The notes: generated by a model not told the origin, from the letters alone. A DNA stretch of 64,000 nt from an uncultured Porphyromonadaceae bacterium (GCA_947177405.1 CAMWUJ010000002.1:1-64000), one strand, 5' to 3'. Positions 38,366 through 47,767 are shown, counted from the stretch's first letter. Translations and numbers: made by a program.

Positions 38366-39211
38366 ATGAGTGCGACAGCAACAATTAATCCCGCTTCTGA
38401 GGAGAAAGGGAAAAAAGGAGATTACGGTATAGCAGGAAAGGCGATGGCAGCCACTATAGGTGGAGGAATAGCTGCAGCTGCTACAGTATTTGCAAAAGAT
38501 ATGATTGACGGTAATGAGGCAACTCCTGCTGCTGATCCCATTGAGAATATAGATTCCAATCCGGCAGGTGCCGAAGAGGCCCTCACAGCACAGGCTGCCA
38601 CAGTCGAACCTGTGGAAGTTGCAGCGCAAGAGACGCAAGAGCAACCTTCTAATTCCTCTGCTAATACCACATCCACTCAATCTACGGAGGTGGAGGAAAT
38701 TACCCCGGTTTCCACTCACAACAATTCCACTCCGGAAAGCAACACCGGATCTTCATCCCATCCATCATCCTCTTCAACTTCTAATCAGACCCAGACTCAG
38801 CCTTCACAGGCTCAGGTGAATCCTCAGGACGTTGAGCCTGTTAATCCCGAACAGATTGCTCAGGAAATAATCGCTGTCGAGGAGATTGATCCCAATGATA
38901 TCGATGTGGCGAATGTGGTGAATGTGGAGGAGATCACTACTGTCTATACTGCTGAAGGGGAGATGCAGGCTGTAGTAGCGCACGATCCCACCGGCGAACA
39001 ATTCGTGATGATCGATATCGACAACGATAATGTGATGGATGTGGTGCAATTCGGTGATAATACCATAGCAGAATTGGGTCCGACCTATACTATGGATGAT
39101 GCTGAGCTCGCTGCAAGTGAAAGCAATACCTATCTTGCTGCCAATACGGGTACTGAGGCTGAGAATATCAGTGACGACTCCATCGAGGCGGATATGATTT
39201 CATATTCCTGA
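38366..39211 (+). CDS. Ala-rich, acidic low-complexity membrane protein (paralog 1)
   Basis: 281 aa without a signal peptide. A short polar N-terminus precedes one Ala/Gly-rich hydrophobic helix (about 25-50: MAATIGGGIAAAATVF), then a long Ser/Thr/Pro/Glu-rich disordered stretch and an acidic C-terminal region (EEITTVYTAEGEMQAVV, FVMIDIDNDNVMDVVQFGD). A second protein of the same plan is at 51336-52019. No family recognised. Placed first in the operon with FHA, PP2C and kinases, its many Thr/Ser residues make it a candidate phosphorylation target. Confidence 0.7.
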   Translation: MSATATINPASEEKGKKGDYGIAGKAMAATIGGGIAAAATVFAKDMIDGNEATPAADPIENIDSNPAGAEEALTAQAATVEPVEVAAQETQEQPSNSSANTTSTQSTEVEEITPVSTHNNSTPESNTGSSSHPSSSSTSNQTQTQPSQAQVNPQDVEPVNPEQIAQEIIAVEEIDPNDIDVANVVNVEEITTVYTAEGEMQAVVAHDPTGEQFVMIDIDNDNVMDVVQFGDNTIAELGPTYTMDDAELAASESNTYLAANTGTEAENISDDSIEADMISYS

Positions 39212-39262
39212 GAACTGTTTCAGTAGAAAAGTCAGTGTTTAATCTAAACAGTTTCTTAAGTT

Positions 39263-40006
39263 ATGTCTCAGACCCCCACAGTTAAATTCAATTGTCTAAA
39301 TCCCGAGTGTGGAAAACTGCTCGAGATTCCGGTCCCTAAGAAAACCGGTGTGTATAACGTTACTTGTCCATTCTGCAAGACGCAGAAGCAGCTACGCTTC
39401 AAAGGTCTCGACGAAATGGAAGCACAGAAAAAGCAGGCACCGCAACGCCCTGATTATTCCGCAGCAGCGCCTGTCGAGATGGAAGAGGATTTTAAAATCG
39501 GGAATAAATATTCTTTTAAATGCCCTCATTGCCAAAAGCAGGAAATCGGATTCCAGACCGATAAAGCCGGCCATCGCCAAATAGCTTGTCCTTACTGTAA
39601 AGGTAAAATAGGATTTACTGTTTGGCCTAAAACCCAAGTTATAATAGTTACCGAGCAGCTTCAGCTTAATAAAGGAAAACTTGTGCTGCTGAAACGTGGA
39701 TGGCTCAATAAGGATTATCCCTTAAAAGAGGGGCAAAATATTGTAGGAAGATTTGATGAGTCGGGAATGTCGGATATCTCTATAAAGAATGATCCTTCAA
39801 TGTCGCGCCGTTCTATCGATATAAATGTAAAGAGGACAGAAAAAGGGTATGAGTTCAAGTTGAATGTGCTCAAATCCACCAATCCTGTATTACATAATAA
39901 TGTTCCTTTGAAAACCTCTGACTCAGTATCATTGAATTTTGGCGACACCATAGTGTTAGGCAAGACTAAGTTCAGATTCGATAAGGTGGTTGAAAAAAAG
40001 AAATAG
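39263..40006 (+). CDS. Double zinc-ribbon plus FHA-domain protein
   Basis: 247 aa, cytoplasmic. Two zinc ribbons occupy the N-terminal half: C-x4-C...C-x2-C (CLNPECGK, CPFCKT) and C-x2-C...C-x2-C (CPHCQK, CPYCKG). The FHA domain is at about 145-245 with GRFDES, SMSRRSIDI and an asparagine-bearing loop (LKSTNPVLHNNVPL). It should dock to phosphothreonine, placing it between the kinases and the PP2C phosphatase, whose gene begins 8 bp after it. Confidence 0.87.
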   Translation: MSQTPTVKFNCLNPECGKLLEIPVPKKTGVYNVTCPFCKTQKQLRFKGLDEMEAQKKQAPQRPDYSAAAPVEMEEDFKIGNKYSFKCPHCQKQEIGFQTDKAGHRQIACPYCKGKIGFTVWPKTQVIIVTEQLQLNKGKLVLLKRGWLNKDYPLKEGQNIVGRFDESGMSDISIKNDPSMSRRSIDINVKRTEKGYEFKLNVLKSTNPVLHNNVPLKTSDSVSLNFGDTIVLGKTKFRFDKVVEKKK

Positions 40007-40014
40007 ACTGAACT

Positions 40015-40935
40015 ATGGAGATAACTTTAAAACAACCATACTCATTTTATCAGATAGGGAAGCGGGGGAATCAGGAAGATGCCCGCTTCCCGGATGAGAA
40101 TATGCCGCAGGGTTGCCAACCGGTGTTTGTGGTGTGCGACGGAGTAGGAGGACAGGACAAGGGAGAGGTTGCAAGCCGCACAGTGGCTGATGCTATCGGT
40201 GAATATATGCATCGCTTCGATCTTTCGCAGCCTTTCACGCGTGATGATTTTTCCAGGGTGCTCAAACATGCATATTCAGCTGTGGAAAAGAAGATGACTC
40301 GCGACACCCGTGGAATGGCTACAACGATGACTTTCGTTTGTTTTAGCGCTTCCGGAGTGTTTTGCGCGCATATAGGCGACAGTCGTATCTATCAGATCCG
40401 ACCCGAGGTCGGGATAATGTATCGCAGCGAAGACCATTCCCTTGTGAATGCTCTTGTCCATTCAGGAAATATAACTCCCGAAGAGGCTATTGATCATCCT
40501 CAGAGCAATATCATTACCCGCTGCATAGGTTATGTGGAAAGCGATCAGGAGCCAAGTGCGGCAACCGCTCTTCAGATCACGGACGTGGAGGCAGGTGATT
40601 ATTTCTTCCTTTGCACTGACGGTGTGCTTCATTGTCTGGATGATGATGCTATTTATGATATCATATCATCTTCGATTCCGGATGCCGACAAGATAAGACG
40701 TATGGCGGATCTATGCCGTTTCAGCAGCGATAACAATACTGCCTTCCTTATTGGGGTGGAAGGAGTGGATCGTGAAGGTTCAGCTCAGATCGAAGAGGAT
40801 GAGGATCATGTGGATAATTCTGATTCCACAACTTCTCCTATAGAAGTGGAGATGGATAGGGTTTGGGAGGTGAGTCCGGCAGTGGCTAAAGAAGGTAATC
40901 CCATTTCCCGTTTCTTTAAAAATTTATTTAGTTAG
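40015..40935 (+). CDS. PP2C-family Ser/Thr phosphatase
   Basis: 306 aa. Metal-binding motifs of PP2C are complete: NQEDARF (Asp22), VCDGVGG (Asp42, Gly43), CAHIGDSRIY, and the final CTDGVLHCLDDDAI. It should reverse phosphorylation by the kinases next to it. A ~60-aa acidic tail (QIEEDEDHVDNSDS) ends in a hydrophobic/basic FFKNLFS. Starts 8 bp after the FHA gene and 13 bp before the next kinase, so these are co-translated partners. Confidence 0.93.
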   Translation: MEITLKQPYSFYQIGKRGNQEDARFPDENMPQGCQPVFVVCDGVGGQDKGEVASRTVADAIGEYMHRFDLSQPFTRDDFSRVLKHAYSAVEKKMTRDTRGMATTMTFVCFSASGVFCAHIGDSRIYQIRPEVGIMYRSEDHSLVNALVHSGNITPEEAIDHPQSNIITRCIGYVESDQEPSAATALQITDVEAGDYFFLCTDGVLHCLDDDAIYDIISSSIPDADKIRRMADLCRFSSDNNTAFLIGVEGVDREGSAQIEEDEDHVDNSDSTTSPIEVEMDRVWEVSPAVAKEGNPISRFFKNLFS

Positions 40936-40948
40936 TAAACTATGTATC

Positions 40949-42571
40949 ATGAGCGATTCTAAGATGGTTTCCGGAGCTTTACCCGTGGGTACTATTGTTA
41001 AATCTGATAACGACCGATATCTTGTGGAAGAGGTGTTGGGTGCGGGTGGTTTCGGAATAACATACCGCGTCACACGGCTTTCCGACGGGAAGGTGTGTGC
41101 AATGAAAGAGTTTTTTCCTGACAAGATGTGCGAGCGTGGTGAAAATAACACCATGTCTTATTTAAAAACCAATTCCAATGCTATCGAGACGGGAATTGAT
41201 AATTTCATTACAGAAGCCGAACGCCTTAACCGTGAGAATGTGTCACATCCCAATATTGTGGAGGTGGATGAGGTGTTCGAGGCTAACAATACTGCATACT
41301 ATGTGATGGAATATATTGATGGCAAGAATCTCCGGCAGTGGGTCAAAGGTCATAAGGCCATGAGCGTTAACCAGACTCTCAGTGTGATCCGTCCGGTGCT
41401 TCAGGCCCTCTCTCTCCTTCATAAGAAAAAGCTTACTCATCTTGACATTAAGCATGAAAATATAATTCTTACTAATGAAGCCGACGGAAGTTTACGTCCT
41501 GTCCTCATTGATTTCGGGCAGTCGAAGCATTACGACAAGAAGGGGAATGCCACATCACAGCTAACGAATGCAGGATGCAGTGATGGTTTTGCCCCTCAGG
41601 AGCAGTATCAGGGACTCACGAAGTTTACTCCTCAAGCGGATGTTTATGCTGTATGCGCCACAATGCTATTTCTTCTTTCCGGACGGCAGCCTGTGAAATC
41701 GTCAGAAATGACAGAAGCTAAAATCAGGGAGATGATAGGAGGGAAGGTTTCGCAAAATGTTCTGGATGCCATCATCAAGGGTATGAAAGCTAATAAAGAT
41801 GACCGCACTCAGTCGGTGGATCAGTTGGCTTCCGATCTTGGTCTTGATATATCGGATATGGATCATGACGGAAACGTTACGCGCCTTCTCGACATCAAGC
41901 AGAAACCATCATTTGATTTCAAGAAGTTTATAAAACCACTCATTATTGCAGTGGCATGTGGAGGTGTGGTATATGGAATAATTGCCCTCGTTAATCACCA
42001 ATCCACTTCCAATAATGACATTGCGGTGGTGACTGTGGATTCAGTTACGGAGGAATACACGGATAGCGTTACAATGACTCCCGCCGGCAATCTTACTCCC
42101 GAACAGCCGATTCAGGCCGAGACTCCTTTGGCTGAAGAGCCTCAGAAAGTCAAGGTTGCCGACAATAGCAAGGATACCGAGGCCGAGAAGAAAAAGAAAG
42201 AGGAGGAAGCTAAGGCAAAGGCCGAGCAAGCAGCAAAGGAAGAAGCCAAGAAGAAAGAGGAAGCTATGAAGCAGAATATAGGAGATAATCAAACTTTGAA
42301 GCCGGAGAAACCGAAGCAAGAAACCAATGATCAGTTGTTTGCAAAAGCCAAGACAATTTCCGATCTGCAGGCGTTGGCCGACAAAGGATATGCAAAGGCT
42401 TACGCTCCGTTGGCCGAAAAATATTTCGCTGCGCGCAACTGGCATTCTGCCGACAGATATCTTAGAAAGGCAATATCTTCCGGTGTGGGAGTATCACAGG
42501 CGCGTCAGGTAGCCGACCGTCTTGATAAAATTGGATTCTATGATAATGGCGAAAATGGTGGAAAACCATAA
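40949..42571 (+). CDS. Transmembrane Ser/Thr protein kinase 2
   Basis: 540 aa. Kinase domain about 20-300: GAGGFG (31-36), Lys53 in AMKEFF, catalytic HLDIKHEN (Asp166), DFG (188-190) and the activation-loop end GFAPQEQY. One membrane helix at about 330-350 (LIIAVACGGVVYGIIALV). The extracytoplasmic part has a Thr-rich linker, a Lys/Glu/Ala coiled-coil-like stretch (about 410-445), and a C-terminal helical repeat (TISDLQALADKGYAKAYAP). It follows the PP2C gene by 13 bp and is paralogous to the next kinase. Confidence 0.93.
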   Translation: MSDSKMVSGALPVGTIVKSDNDRYLVEEVLGAGGFGITYRVTRLSDGKVCAMKEFFPDKMCERGENNTMSYLKTNSNAIETGIDNFITEAERLNRENVSHPNIVEVDEVFEANNTAYYVMEYIDGKNLRQWVKGHKAMSVNQTLSVIRPVLQALSLLHKKKLTHLDIKHENIILTNEADGSLRPVLIDFGQSKHYDKKGNATSQLTNAGCSDGFAPQEQYQGLTKFTPQADVYAVCATMLFLLSGRQPVKSSEMTEAKIREMIGGKVSQNVLDAIIKGMKANKDDRTQSVDQLASDLGLDISDMDHDGNVTRLLDIKQKPSFDFKKFIKPLIIAVACGGVVYGIIALVNHQSTSNNDIAVVTVDSVTEEYTDSVTMTPAGNLTPEQPIQAETPLAEEPQKVKVADNSKDTEAEKKKKEEEAKAKAEQAAKEEAKKKEEAMKQNIGDNQTLKPEKPKQETNDQLFAKAKTISDLQALADKGYAKAYAPLAEKYFAARNWHSADRYLRKAISSGVGVSQARQVADRLDKIGFYDNGENGGKP

Positions 42572-42605
42572 GGCTCGTTTCAAAGGTTGATTTATTACTA
42601 TAATA

Positions 42606-44051
42606 ATGAGTAAATCTAAGATTGTGGAAAGTGCCTTACCGGTCACGACTGTTGTGGTATCTAAAAAATATCAGTACAGGGTGGTGGAGGTGTTAGGTGC
42701 AGGGGGATTTGGTATTACATATAAAGTGAGAAGACTTCAAGATAATAGAATCCTCGCGATGAAGGAATATTTTCCGGATAAAATGTGCGAAAGAGGCCGC
42801 GACAACTCGATGTCTTTTTTCAAGACTAACGCATCTGAAATCAAGAATGGAATTGAAAATTTTATCACTGAGGCTAAACGACTAAACAGGGAGAACATTT
42901 CTCATCCTAATATTGTGGATGTTTATGAAGTGTTTGAGGCAAACGACACGGCTTATTATGTGATGGAGTATATAGATGGGAAGAATCTTCGTCAATATAT
43001 CAAGGATAATCGAAATAAGCCTATGAGTGTAGATCAGATGTTGAGCGTTATTAGGCCACTACTTCATGCTTTAACTCTTCTTCATAAGAATAAACTGACT
43101 CATCTGGACATAAAACATGATAATATAATCCTTGCAAATGAAAGGGATGGTTCTTTACGTCCTGTTTTGATTGATTTTGGACAATCTAAGCATTATGATC
43201 GGAAGGGAAATGCCACTTCAACTTTGACAAATGCCGGATGTAGTGAAGGTTTTGCACCTCCTGAACAATATCTTGGTCTTAGAACATTTACTCCTCAGGC
43301 CGATGTCTATGCTGTTTGTGCCACAATTCTTTATTTGCTTACCGCTCAACAGCCTGTGAGGTCTTCGGAAATGAGTGCTTCCAAGATTCTTGAGATGTTA
43401 GGAGATGAAGTGCCGGAAAGTATTAGGAAAGCTTTGGTGAGGGGTATGAATCCAAATTTGGTTATGAGGACGCCGAGTATCAGTAGGTTGGCACAAGAAT
43501 TAGGGATTTGTACAGTAGGTACTGACGCTGATACAAACGTTACCCGCCTTCTCAATAATCCCTTAAAGAAGAGATCTGTAAATATTGACCGTTTTTTAGA
43601 TCTTGTCAGGTCTAAGAAAGCGCCTGTCGATCAAGGAAAACTTAAGATACTTGGTGGAGTTTTAGCAGTAGCAGTTTTGATAATATTTGCTATATGGGGT
43701 ATTGGAAGTATAGTCATTAACACAAGTTCTCCTTCCCTCGGAACTAAGCTTTGGGGTAGCATTAGTGCATTGCGTAACCATATAGGTGATATCTGGATGT
43801 GGATTCTTTGTATTATAATATTGGTAGCATGCGTACAAATCACTTATAAGATTAAATGTAAGTATGGAAAATGGAAAATTCTAATAGGTGGCATATTATT
43901 TTTGTGCGGCGTTATAGGAGTTCTGGCTATGTTGGCTTCTTCTCATCAAGCTTACGTTTGGGGATTTGATATTTTTCCCCTGCTCATAATCATTGGTATA
44001 TTGGCTTTGTTAGGGGTTATTTTCGGCTCATTTGCCTCAAAGGAGAATTAA
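42606..44051 (+). CDS. Transmembrane Ser/Thr protein kinase 3
   Basis: 481 aa. Kinase domain closely similar to kinase 2 (GAGGFGITY at 31-39, Lys53, HLDIKHDN with Asp168, DFG, GFAPPEQY). The C-terminus differs: instead of an external tail it has about four membrane helices (about 345-480: LAVAVLIIFAIWGIGSIVI, WMWILCIIILVACVQI, IGGILFLCGVIGVLAML, LLIIIGILALLGVIF) with short loops. A duplicated kinase with a replaced sensor/anchor half. Both kinases keep HLD rather than HRD in the catalytic loop. Confidence 0.93.
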   Translation: MSKSKIVESALPVTTVVVSKKYQYRVVEVLGAGGFGITYKVRRLQDNRILAMKEYFPDKMCERGRDNSMSFFKTNASEIKNGIENFITEAKRLNRENISHPNIVDVYEVFEANDTAYYVMEYIDGKNLRQYIKDNRNKPMSVDQMLSVIRPLLHALTLLHKNKLTHLDIKHDNIILANERDGSLRPVLIDFGQSKHYDRKGNATSTLTNAGCSEGFAPPEQYLGLRTFTPQADVYAVCATILYLLTAQQPVRSSEMSASKILEMLGDEVPESIRKALVRGMNPNLVMRTPSISRLAQELGICTVGTDADTNVTRLLNNPLKKRSVNIDRFLDLVRSKKAPVDQGKLKILGGVLAVAVLIIFAIWGIGSIVINTSSPSLGTKLWGSISALRNHIGDIWMWILCIIILVACVQITYKIKCKYGKWKILIGGILFLCGVIGVLAMLASSHQAYVWGFDIFPLLIIIGILALLGVIFGSFASKEN

Positions 44052-44143
44052 CTTACTACATTTGAAAAATATCATTTTGGAAGGAAATTATAAGTTTTAT
44101 TTATGATGTATATAGAATATTGAATGTTTTTAATGATTGATTT

Positions 44144-45286
44144 ATGAGAAAACTGATATTATCTTTATTTGTTGCTTTCTTTTTTATCGCTCCGGTAGAG
44201 GGTAAAAAATATGCGTGGGAATATGATTTCAAAAGGTTGCAGAAAGAGGCAACTGCCGGTGATATGATGTCGCAATATTGGTTGGGGAAAACCTACTCTG
44301 AGGGGCGTCTTGGAGTAACTCCAGATCAGGCTAAAGCATTTGAATGGTATCTCAAGGCTGCACAACAGGGCGATGCGGATTCCCAATTGGAAGTGGCCCT
44401 GCGTTATGAAAAGGGCAATGGTACTCTCAAAAATGAAAAGGAATTTATTTATTGGCTTGAGAAATGCGCTGATAACGATGTAGATAATACAAGCACGTTC
44501 ATTGCTCGTATTAATCTTGGAAGGTTTATCGGTTTAGGCTTGAATGGTCTTGAAAAGAATCCGGAAAAGGGGATAGCTATTGTGAAAAGAGCAAGTCTTC
44601 GAAATTATCTTTCCAGTGATGAGGTCACTTTCAGAGAGGTAGCAAAACACAATATTCTTGGAGATCTTCTTATTGAAAAGGCTAACGCCACATTTAATCC
44701 GGATGATTATCTGGAAGCTGAAAAGGCCTATGGTCAATCGGTGAATGAACTCGACAAAAGGTGGGTTGAGGGATGCCGTAAAGACTTTCAGCATGCCTTG
44801 AACTCGATTGCTTTGGCTCGTCTTCTCTATAACACATATGCTGATAAGGATGATTATACTGTTATGATAGATGCTTTAGACAGATCAGCACGATGGGGAA
44901 ATCCGAATGCTAAATATGTGCTTGGTGAATTCTATTATTTCGGAGAGTATGGATTGGAAAAAGATACATCCAAAGGTTGGAAGCTCTGGTCGGAGTGTAG
45001 AAAGACTCATTCCAAAGCAGCATATATGATGGCCGAAGAATATTATAATCACCGTAATTATGAGAATGCCGTGAAATTCTTCACCACATTTGTAGAATCA
45101 GACTATCCCGAATATCCGGCCAGTGACGAGGCGAAAAGCGATGCTTATCGAAAACTCTCCACCATGTATCGTTATGGACGAGGGGTAGCAGCCGATGAAA
45201 AAAAGGCTGATGATTATCTGGAAAAGGCAGCCGCCCTCGGTGATGCTGATGCCGCTCAGATTCGAAGTTGGCTTGGAGGGATGTAA
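44144..45286 (+). CDS. Exported Sel1-repeat protein
   Basis: 380 aa with a signal peptide (LILSLFVAFFFIAPVEG). Sel1/TPR-like units run along the protein (SQYWLGKTYSEGRLGVTPDQA, SQLEVALRYEKGNGTLKNEKE, AKYVLGEFYYFGEYGLEKDT, LSTMYRYGRGVAADEKKADDY). The C-terminal unit is closely similar to that of the protein at 49656-51233, so the two are paralogs. Follows kinase 3 by 92 bp and may belong to the same operon. Expected as a periplasmic scaffold. Confidence 0.85.
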   Translation: MRKLILSLFVAFFFIAPVEGKKYAWEYDFKRLQKEATAGDMMSQYWLGKTYSEGRLGVTPDQAKAFEWYLKAAQQGDADSQLEVALRYEKGNGTLKNEKEFIYWLEKCADNDVDNTSTFIARINLGRFIGLGLNGLEKNPEKGIAIVKRASLRNYLSSDEVTFREVAKHNILGDLLIEKANATFNPDDYLEAEKAYGQSVNELDKRWVEGCRKDFQHALNSIALARLLYNTYADKDDYTVMIDALDRSARWGNPNAKYVLGEFYYFGEYGLEKDTSKGWKLWSECRKTHSKAAYMMAEEYYNHRNYENAVKFFTTFVESDYPEYPASDEAKSDAYRKLSTMYRYGRGVAADEKKADDYLEKAAALGDADAAQIRSWLGGM

Positions 45287-45392
45287 GAATAATTTAAGGT
45301 AATTATATACAAATTTACACAATAATTTTGAAACCATAATCAAAAGGGCAAAGAAAAATGTTATCATAGTAAAGCAAACCTAAAGAAATACT

Positions 45393-46298
45393 ATGGAAAC
45401 AAAATCCTCCCTAATCAGTTTCATCCTGCAATTCCCCGATGAAGAGAGTTGTGTAAAGTATCTTGAACAAATCCGATGGGGAGAAAAGGTTGTGTCTCCG
45501 TTTGACGCATCTTCAAAAGTGTATAAATGTGCGAACGGCAAATACAAATGCCGTAACACTGGAAAGTATTTCGATGTAAAGACAGGAACGGTATTCTCCG
45601 GCACTAAGCTTTCGCTGCGCAAATGGGTGTTCGCAATGTTCATGTTTATCTCACACAAGAGGGGCATATCCTCCTGTCAACTCGCACGTGATTTGGGTGT
45701 GACCCAAAAGACAGCTTGGAATATGCTTCACAAGATACGTGCATTCATGAAGTCCCAGAACAATCAGCAGGTGTCAGGAGACGTGGAGATAGACGAGACC
45801 TTCGTAGGAGGCAAGAACAAGAACCGCCATAAGGACAAGAAGGTGGAGAAATGTCAAGGGCGCAGTTTCAAAGACAAATCTCCAGTGTTCGGTGTGTTGC
45901 AGAGGGGTGGCAATGTTTCGGCACTGGTTGTCCCCAACACCAAAGCATCCACCTTGAAGCCTTTGATAGTAAAGATGATTAGGGAGGGGAGCAATGTGTT
46001 CACAGATGGATGGGAATACAGTGGGCTTGAAAAATATAACCAATACTCTGTTGATCATAGCCGTTCTTTGTACGGGATGGAAATTGTGACTGATGACGGA
46101 GAGATTGTTAATGCCTGTACTAATGGGATAGAGAATGTATGGTCGCATTTCAAGAGGATGGTGTTCGGTACACACTATAAGGTCAGCAAGGAGCATCTTC
46201 AAAAGTATCTTGATGAATTTATTTTCAGATTTAATACCCGAAAGATTAGCGAGATTGAAAGATTTGAGCTATTTTTGCAGTGTATTAATGCAGCGTAG
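45393..46298 (+). mobile_element. IS1595-type transposase (DDE)
   Basis: 301 aa transposase with an N-terminal zinc-ribbon-like segment (YKCANGKYKCRNTGKYFDVK), a helix-turn-helix (GISSCQLARDLGVTQKTAWN) and a DDE/N-type catalytic core (VSGDVEIDETFVGGKNKN, VFTDGWEYSGL, TNGIENVWSHFKRMVFGTH). This is the IS1595/ISXO2 family. The frame is intact, so it may be active. The element's terminal inverted repeats could not be assigned, but it must lie between about 45287 and 46434. It marks the left edge of the accessory insert at 45.3-49.6 kb. Confidence 0.9.
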
Positions 46299-46301
46299 AT
46301 T

Positions 46302-46412
46302 ATGGCGAAGAAGAAAGAAACAAAGAAGAATTCTCCCATGGAGACCAAAGATATTGTGGTACCAAAGGAGGAACTTGATGTGTTGTTGAAGAGGATGTTA
46401 GGAAAAAAATAG
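46302..46412 (+). CDS. Small basic protein next to the IS1595 transposase
   Basis: 36 aa from ATG at 46302 to TAG at 46410, 3 bp after the transposase stop. It starts MAKKKETKKNSPMETKDIVV and ends KRMLGKK, so it is short and Lys-rich. Probably a passenger gene of the insertion sequence; function unknown. Confidence 0.45.
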   Translation: MAKKKETKKNSPMETKDIVVPKEELDVLLKRMLGKK

Positions 46413-46434
46413 ATTTAGCTGTCAAAGCATTTAT

Positions 46435-46875
46435 TTATTTACAAATCTTGTGGTCTCTATCTAAAAAACAGAGATAAAAGGTAGCATTCATTCTATAACC
46501 ATGAACTCTTATTTCATCATCAACCCTTAATTCAAACATCTTAATTTCGTTATCAAGAGATGATATAAATTCATTTTTACCATAATTTTCTCTTGGAATA
46601 ACAGTATATGCTAATCCTCGTTTTTCTCTTTTACTGGCAGTTTCATAGACTTGTTGCCATGTCATAGAATGCAACTGTTTGTTGAACTTCCAAAATTTGG
46701 ATAATTCAGTTTTTGTCCAATCTGAAAAACATTGATATTGAGGTTGAATATTCTTTATAGAAATAAAAACCAACTTATCGTTTCCACTTTTATCAAAAGA
46801 GTCAACGTTTACATCTGTATTTCTAACTATATATTTCCGCTCATTGTTAGTGCGATGCTTAATTCTACTTGACAT
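46435..46875 (-). CDS. Probable toxin partner of the DUF4065 antitoxin
   Basis: 146 aa. No family name is certain. The C-terminal pattern (EIRVHGYRMNATFYLCFLDRDH) resembles the last strands of RelE/ParE-type toxins, with a basic/aromatic surface, and the N-terminus is basic. Its start overlaps the DUF4065 gene by 11 bp, the arrangement expected for a Panacea-type toxin-antitoxin pair in which the antitoxin comes first. Toxin activity is an inference from this context. Confidence 0.55.
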   Translation of the reverse strand: MSSRIKHRTNNERKYIVRNTDVNVDSFDKSGNDKLVFISIKNIQPQYQCFSDWTKTELSKFWKFNKQLHSMTWQQVYETASKREKRGLAYTVIPRENYGKNEFISSLDNEIKMFELRVDDEIRVHGYRMNATFYLCFLDRDHKICK

Positions 46876-47329
46876 TAACTGAATGATAATACTGATACAT
46901 TAATCTTAGTGGAATAACTTTGTCTGATTTTGCATATTCTGGTAGATCACCACGCGTTTCTAACCAAGGACGTTCCTTATGTGTAAGCTGTTCCAAATAA
47001 GATGCTGAATGTTCACCATAAATATCCATAACCTCTTCCAATAGCTCCCTACTATCATTCGGCAATGTCGGGGGTGTAATTTCAACCTGTGTAATATTGA
47101 TATTTGTATAACGGGGTGTGTCAGCAAATCTACTATACTGAGAGGGTACAACCGGTCCATGAGCCCATGCCTCAATATCTTCATCAAATAATGGCTCATT
47201 AAAAATAGTATAGTGCCACGCTTGACAATAGTACAATAATTTTTGCAGTTTCAAAGGGGATATGGTATCTCCAGATTCTATATTGATTCGCGATAAAATC
47301 CAATCGGCTATTTCTTTTGCTAAGTACAT
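46865..47329 (-). CDS. Panacea (DUF4065) domain antitoxin-like protein
   Basis: 154 aa from the ATG at 47329, where the DUF4065 domain starts (MYLAKEIADWIL); the open frame upstream to 47419 is hydrophobic junk. Signature elements ISPLKLQKLLYYCQAWHY and EAWAHGPVVPSQYSRF are intact. Panacea domains (SocA/GepA-like) act as antitoxins against many unrelated toxins. A -7-like TATATTTG lies on the minus strand at 47355-47348. Pairs with the overlapping downstream gene. Confidence 0.88.
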   Translation of the reverse strand: MYLAKEIADWILSRINIESGDTISPLKLQKLLYYCQAWHYTIFNEPLFDEDIEAWAHGPVVPSQYSRFADTPRYTNINITQVEITPPTLPNDSRELLEEVMDIYGEHSASYLEQLTHKERPWLETRGDLPEYAKSDKVIPLRLMYQYYHSVNVK

Positions 47330-47448
47330 ACCATCCAATTTTATTTGCAAATATAACAAATTTGAACAAAATAAACAACTGATAATCAAAAACAATTTTG
47401 CTAACATTAACATTACCAAATAATTATTTGAATTTTTTCTTTAAAATA

Positions 47449-47480
47449 TTTGAATATTTAGATTATTTATCCTAATTTTG
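47449..47480 (+). promoter_or_regulatory. Promoter with a long leader before the gene at 47768
   Basis: TTTG at 47449-47452, 20-nt spacer, TAATTTTG at 47473-47480: a perfect Bacteroidetes promoter, although the first good ORF starts 287 bp later. A structured leader lies between. Confidence 0.7.
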
Positions 47481-47486
47481 CACTTG

Positions 47487-47767
47487 AAAGTCGAGAGAGA
47501 CTTTTTACATCTTGTTAATGAATAGCGTTTGATGCTATTGTACCCGGTTCAGAAAACTGCCAATTTTCATACACAACGGGGACAATGCACTGAACGCCCA
47601 CAATACCTCCATGCCTTATGGCGTGGTTGATTGGTGGGCTTAGTGTCTTTGTATGTTGTGTGGGTATGGCAGTGCCTCTGAATCGTACAGGATGCAAAAG
47701 CCCACCACTATTGTTTGGTGGTGGCAATAACTTCGGCAATATTGCAACATAACCAAATAAAAGAGAG
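47487..47767 (+). ncRNA. Candidate structured 5' leader RNA
   Basis: At least four hairpins occur in the ~280-nt leader: aaagtcgagagagactttt (47487-47506, T-rich 3' side), aatagcgtttgatgctatt (47521-47539), ccatgccttatggcgtgg (47609-47626), and ccaccactattgtttggtgg with its 3' extension (47702-47724). No convincing gene lies in it on either strand. It may be a cis-acting regulator of the exported protein at 47768, or an independent RNA. I do not recognise a known class. Confidence 0.4.

Noticed and set aside
47515-47739. 74-codon minus-strand frame opposite the structured leader
   Set aside because: No family, no promoter on that strand, and the region folds into hairpins from a good plus-strand promoter; coding cannot be fully excluded.
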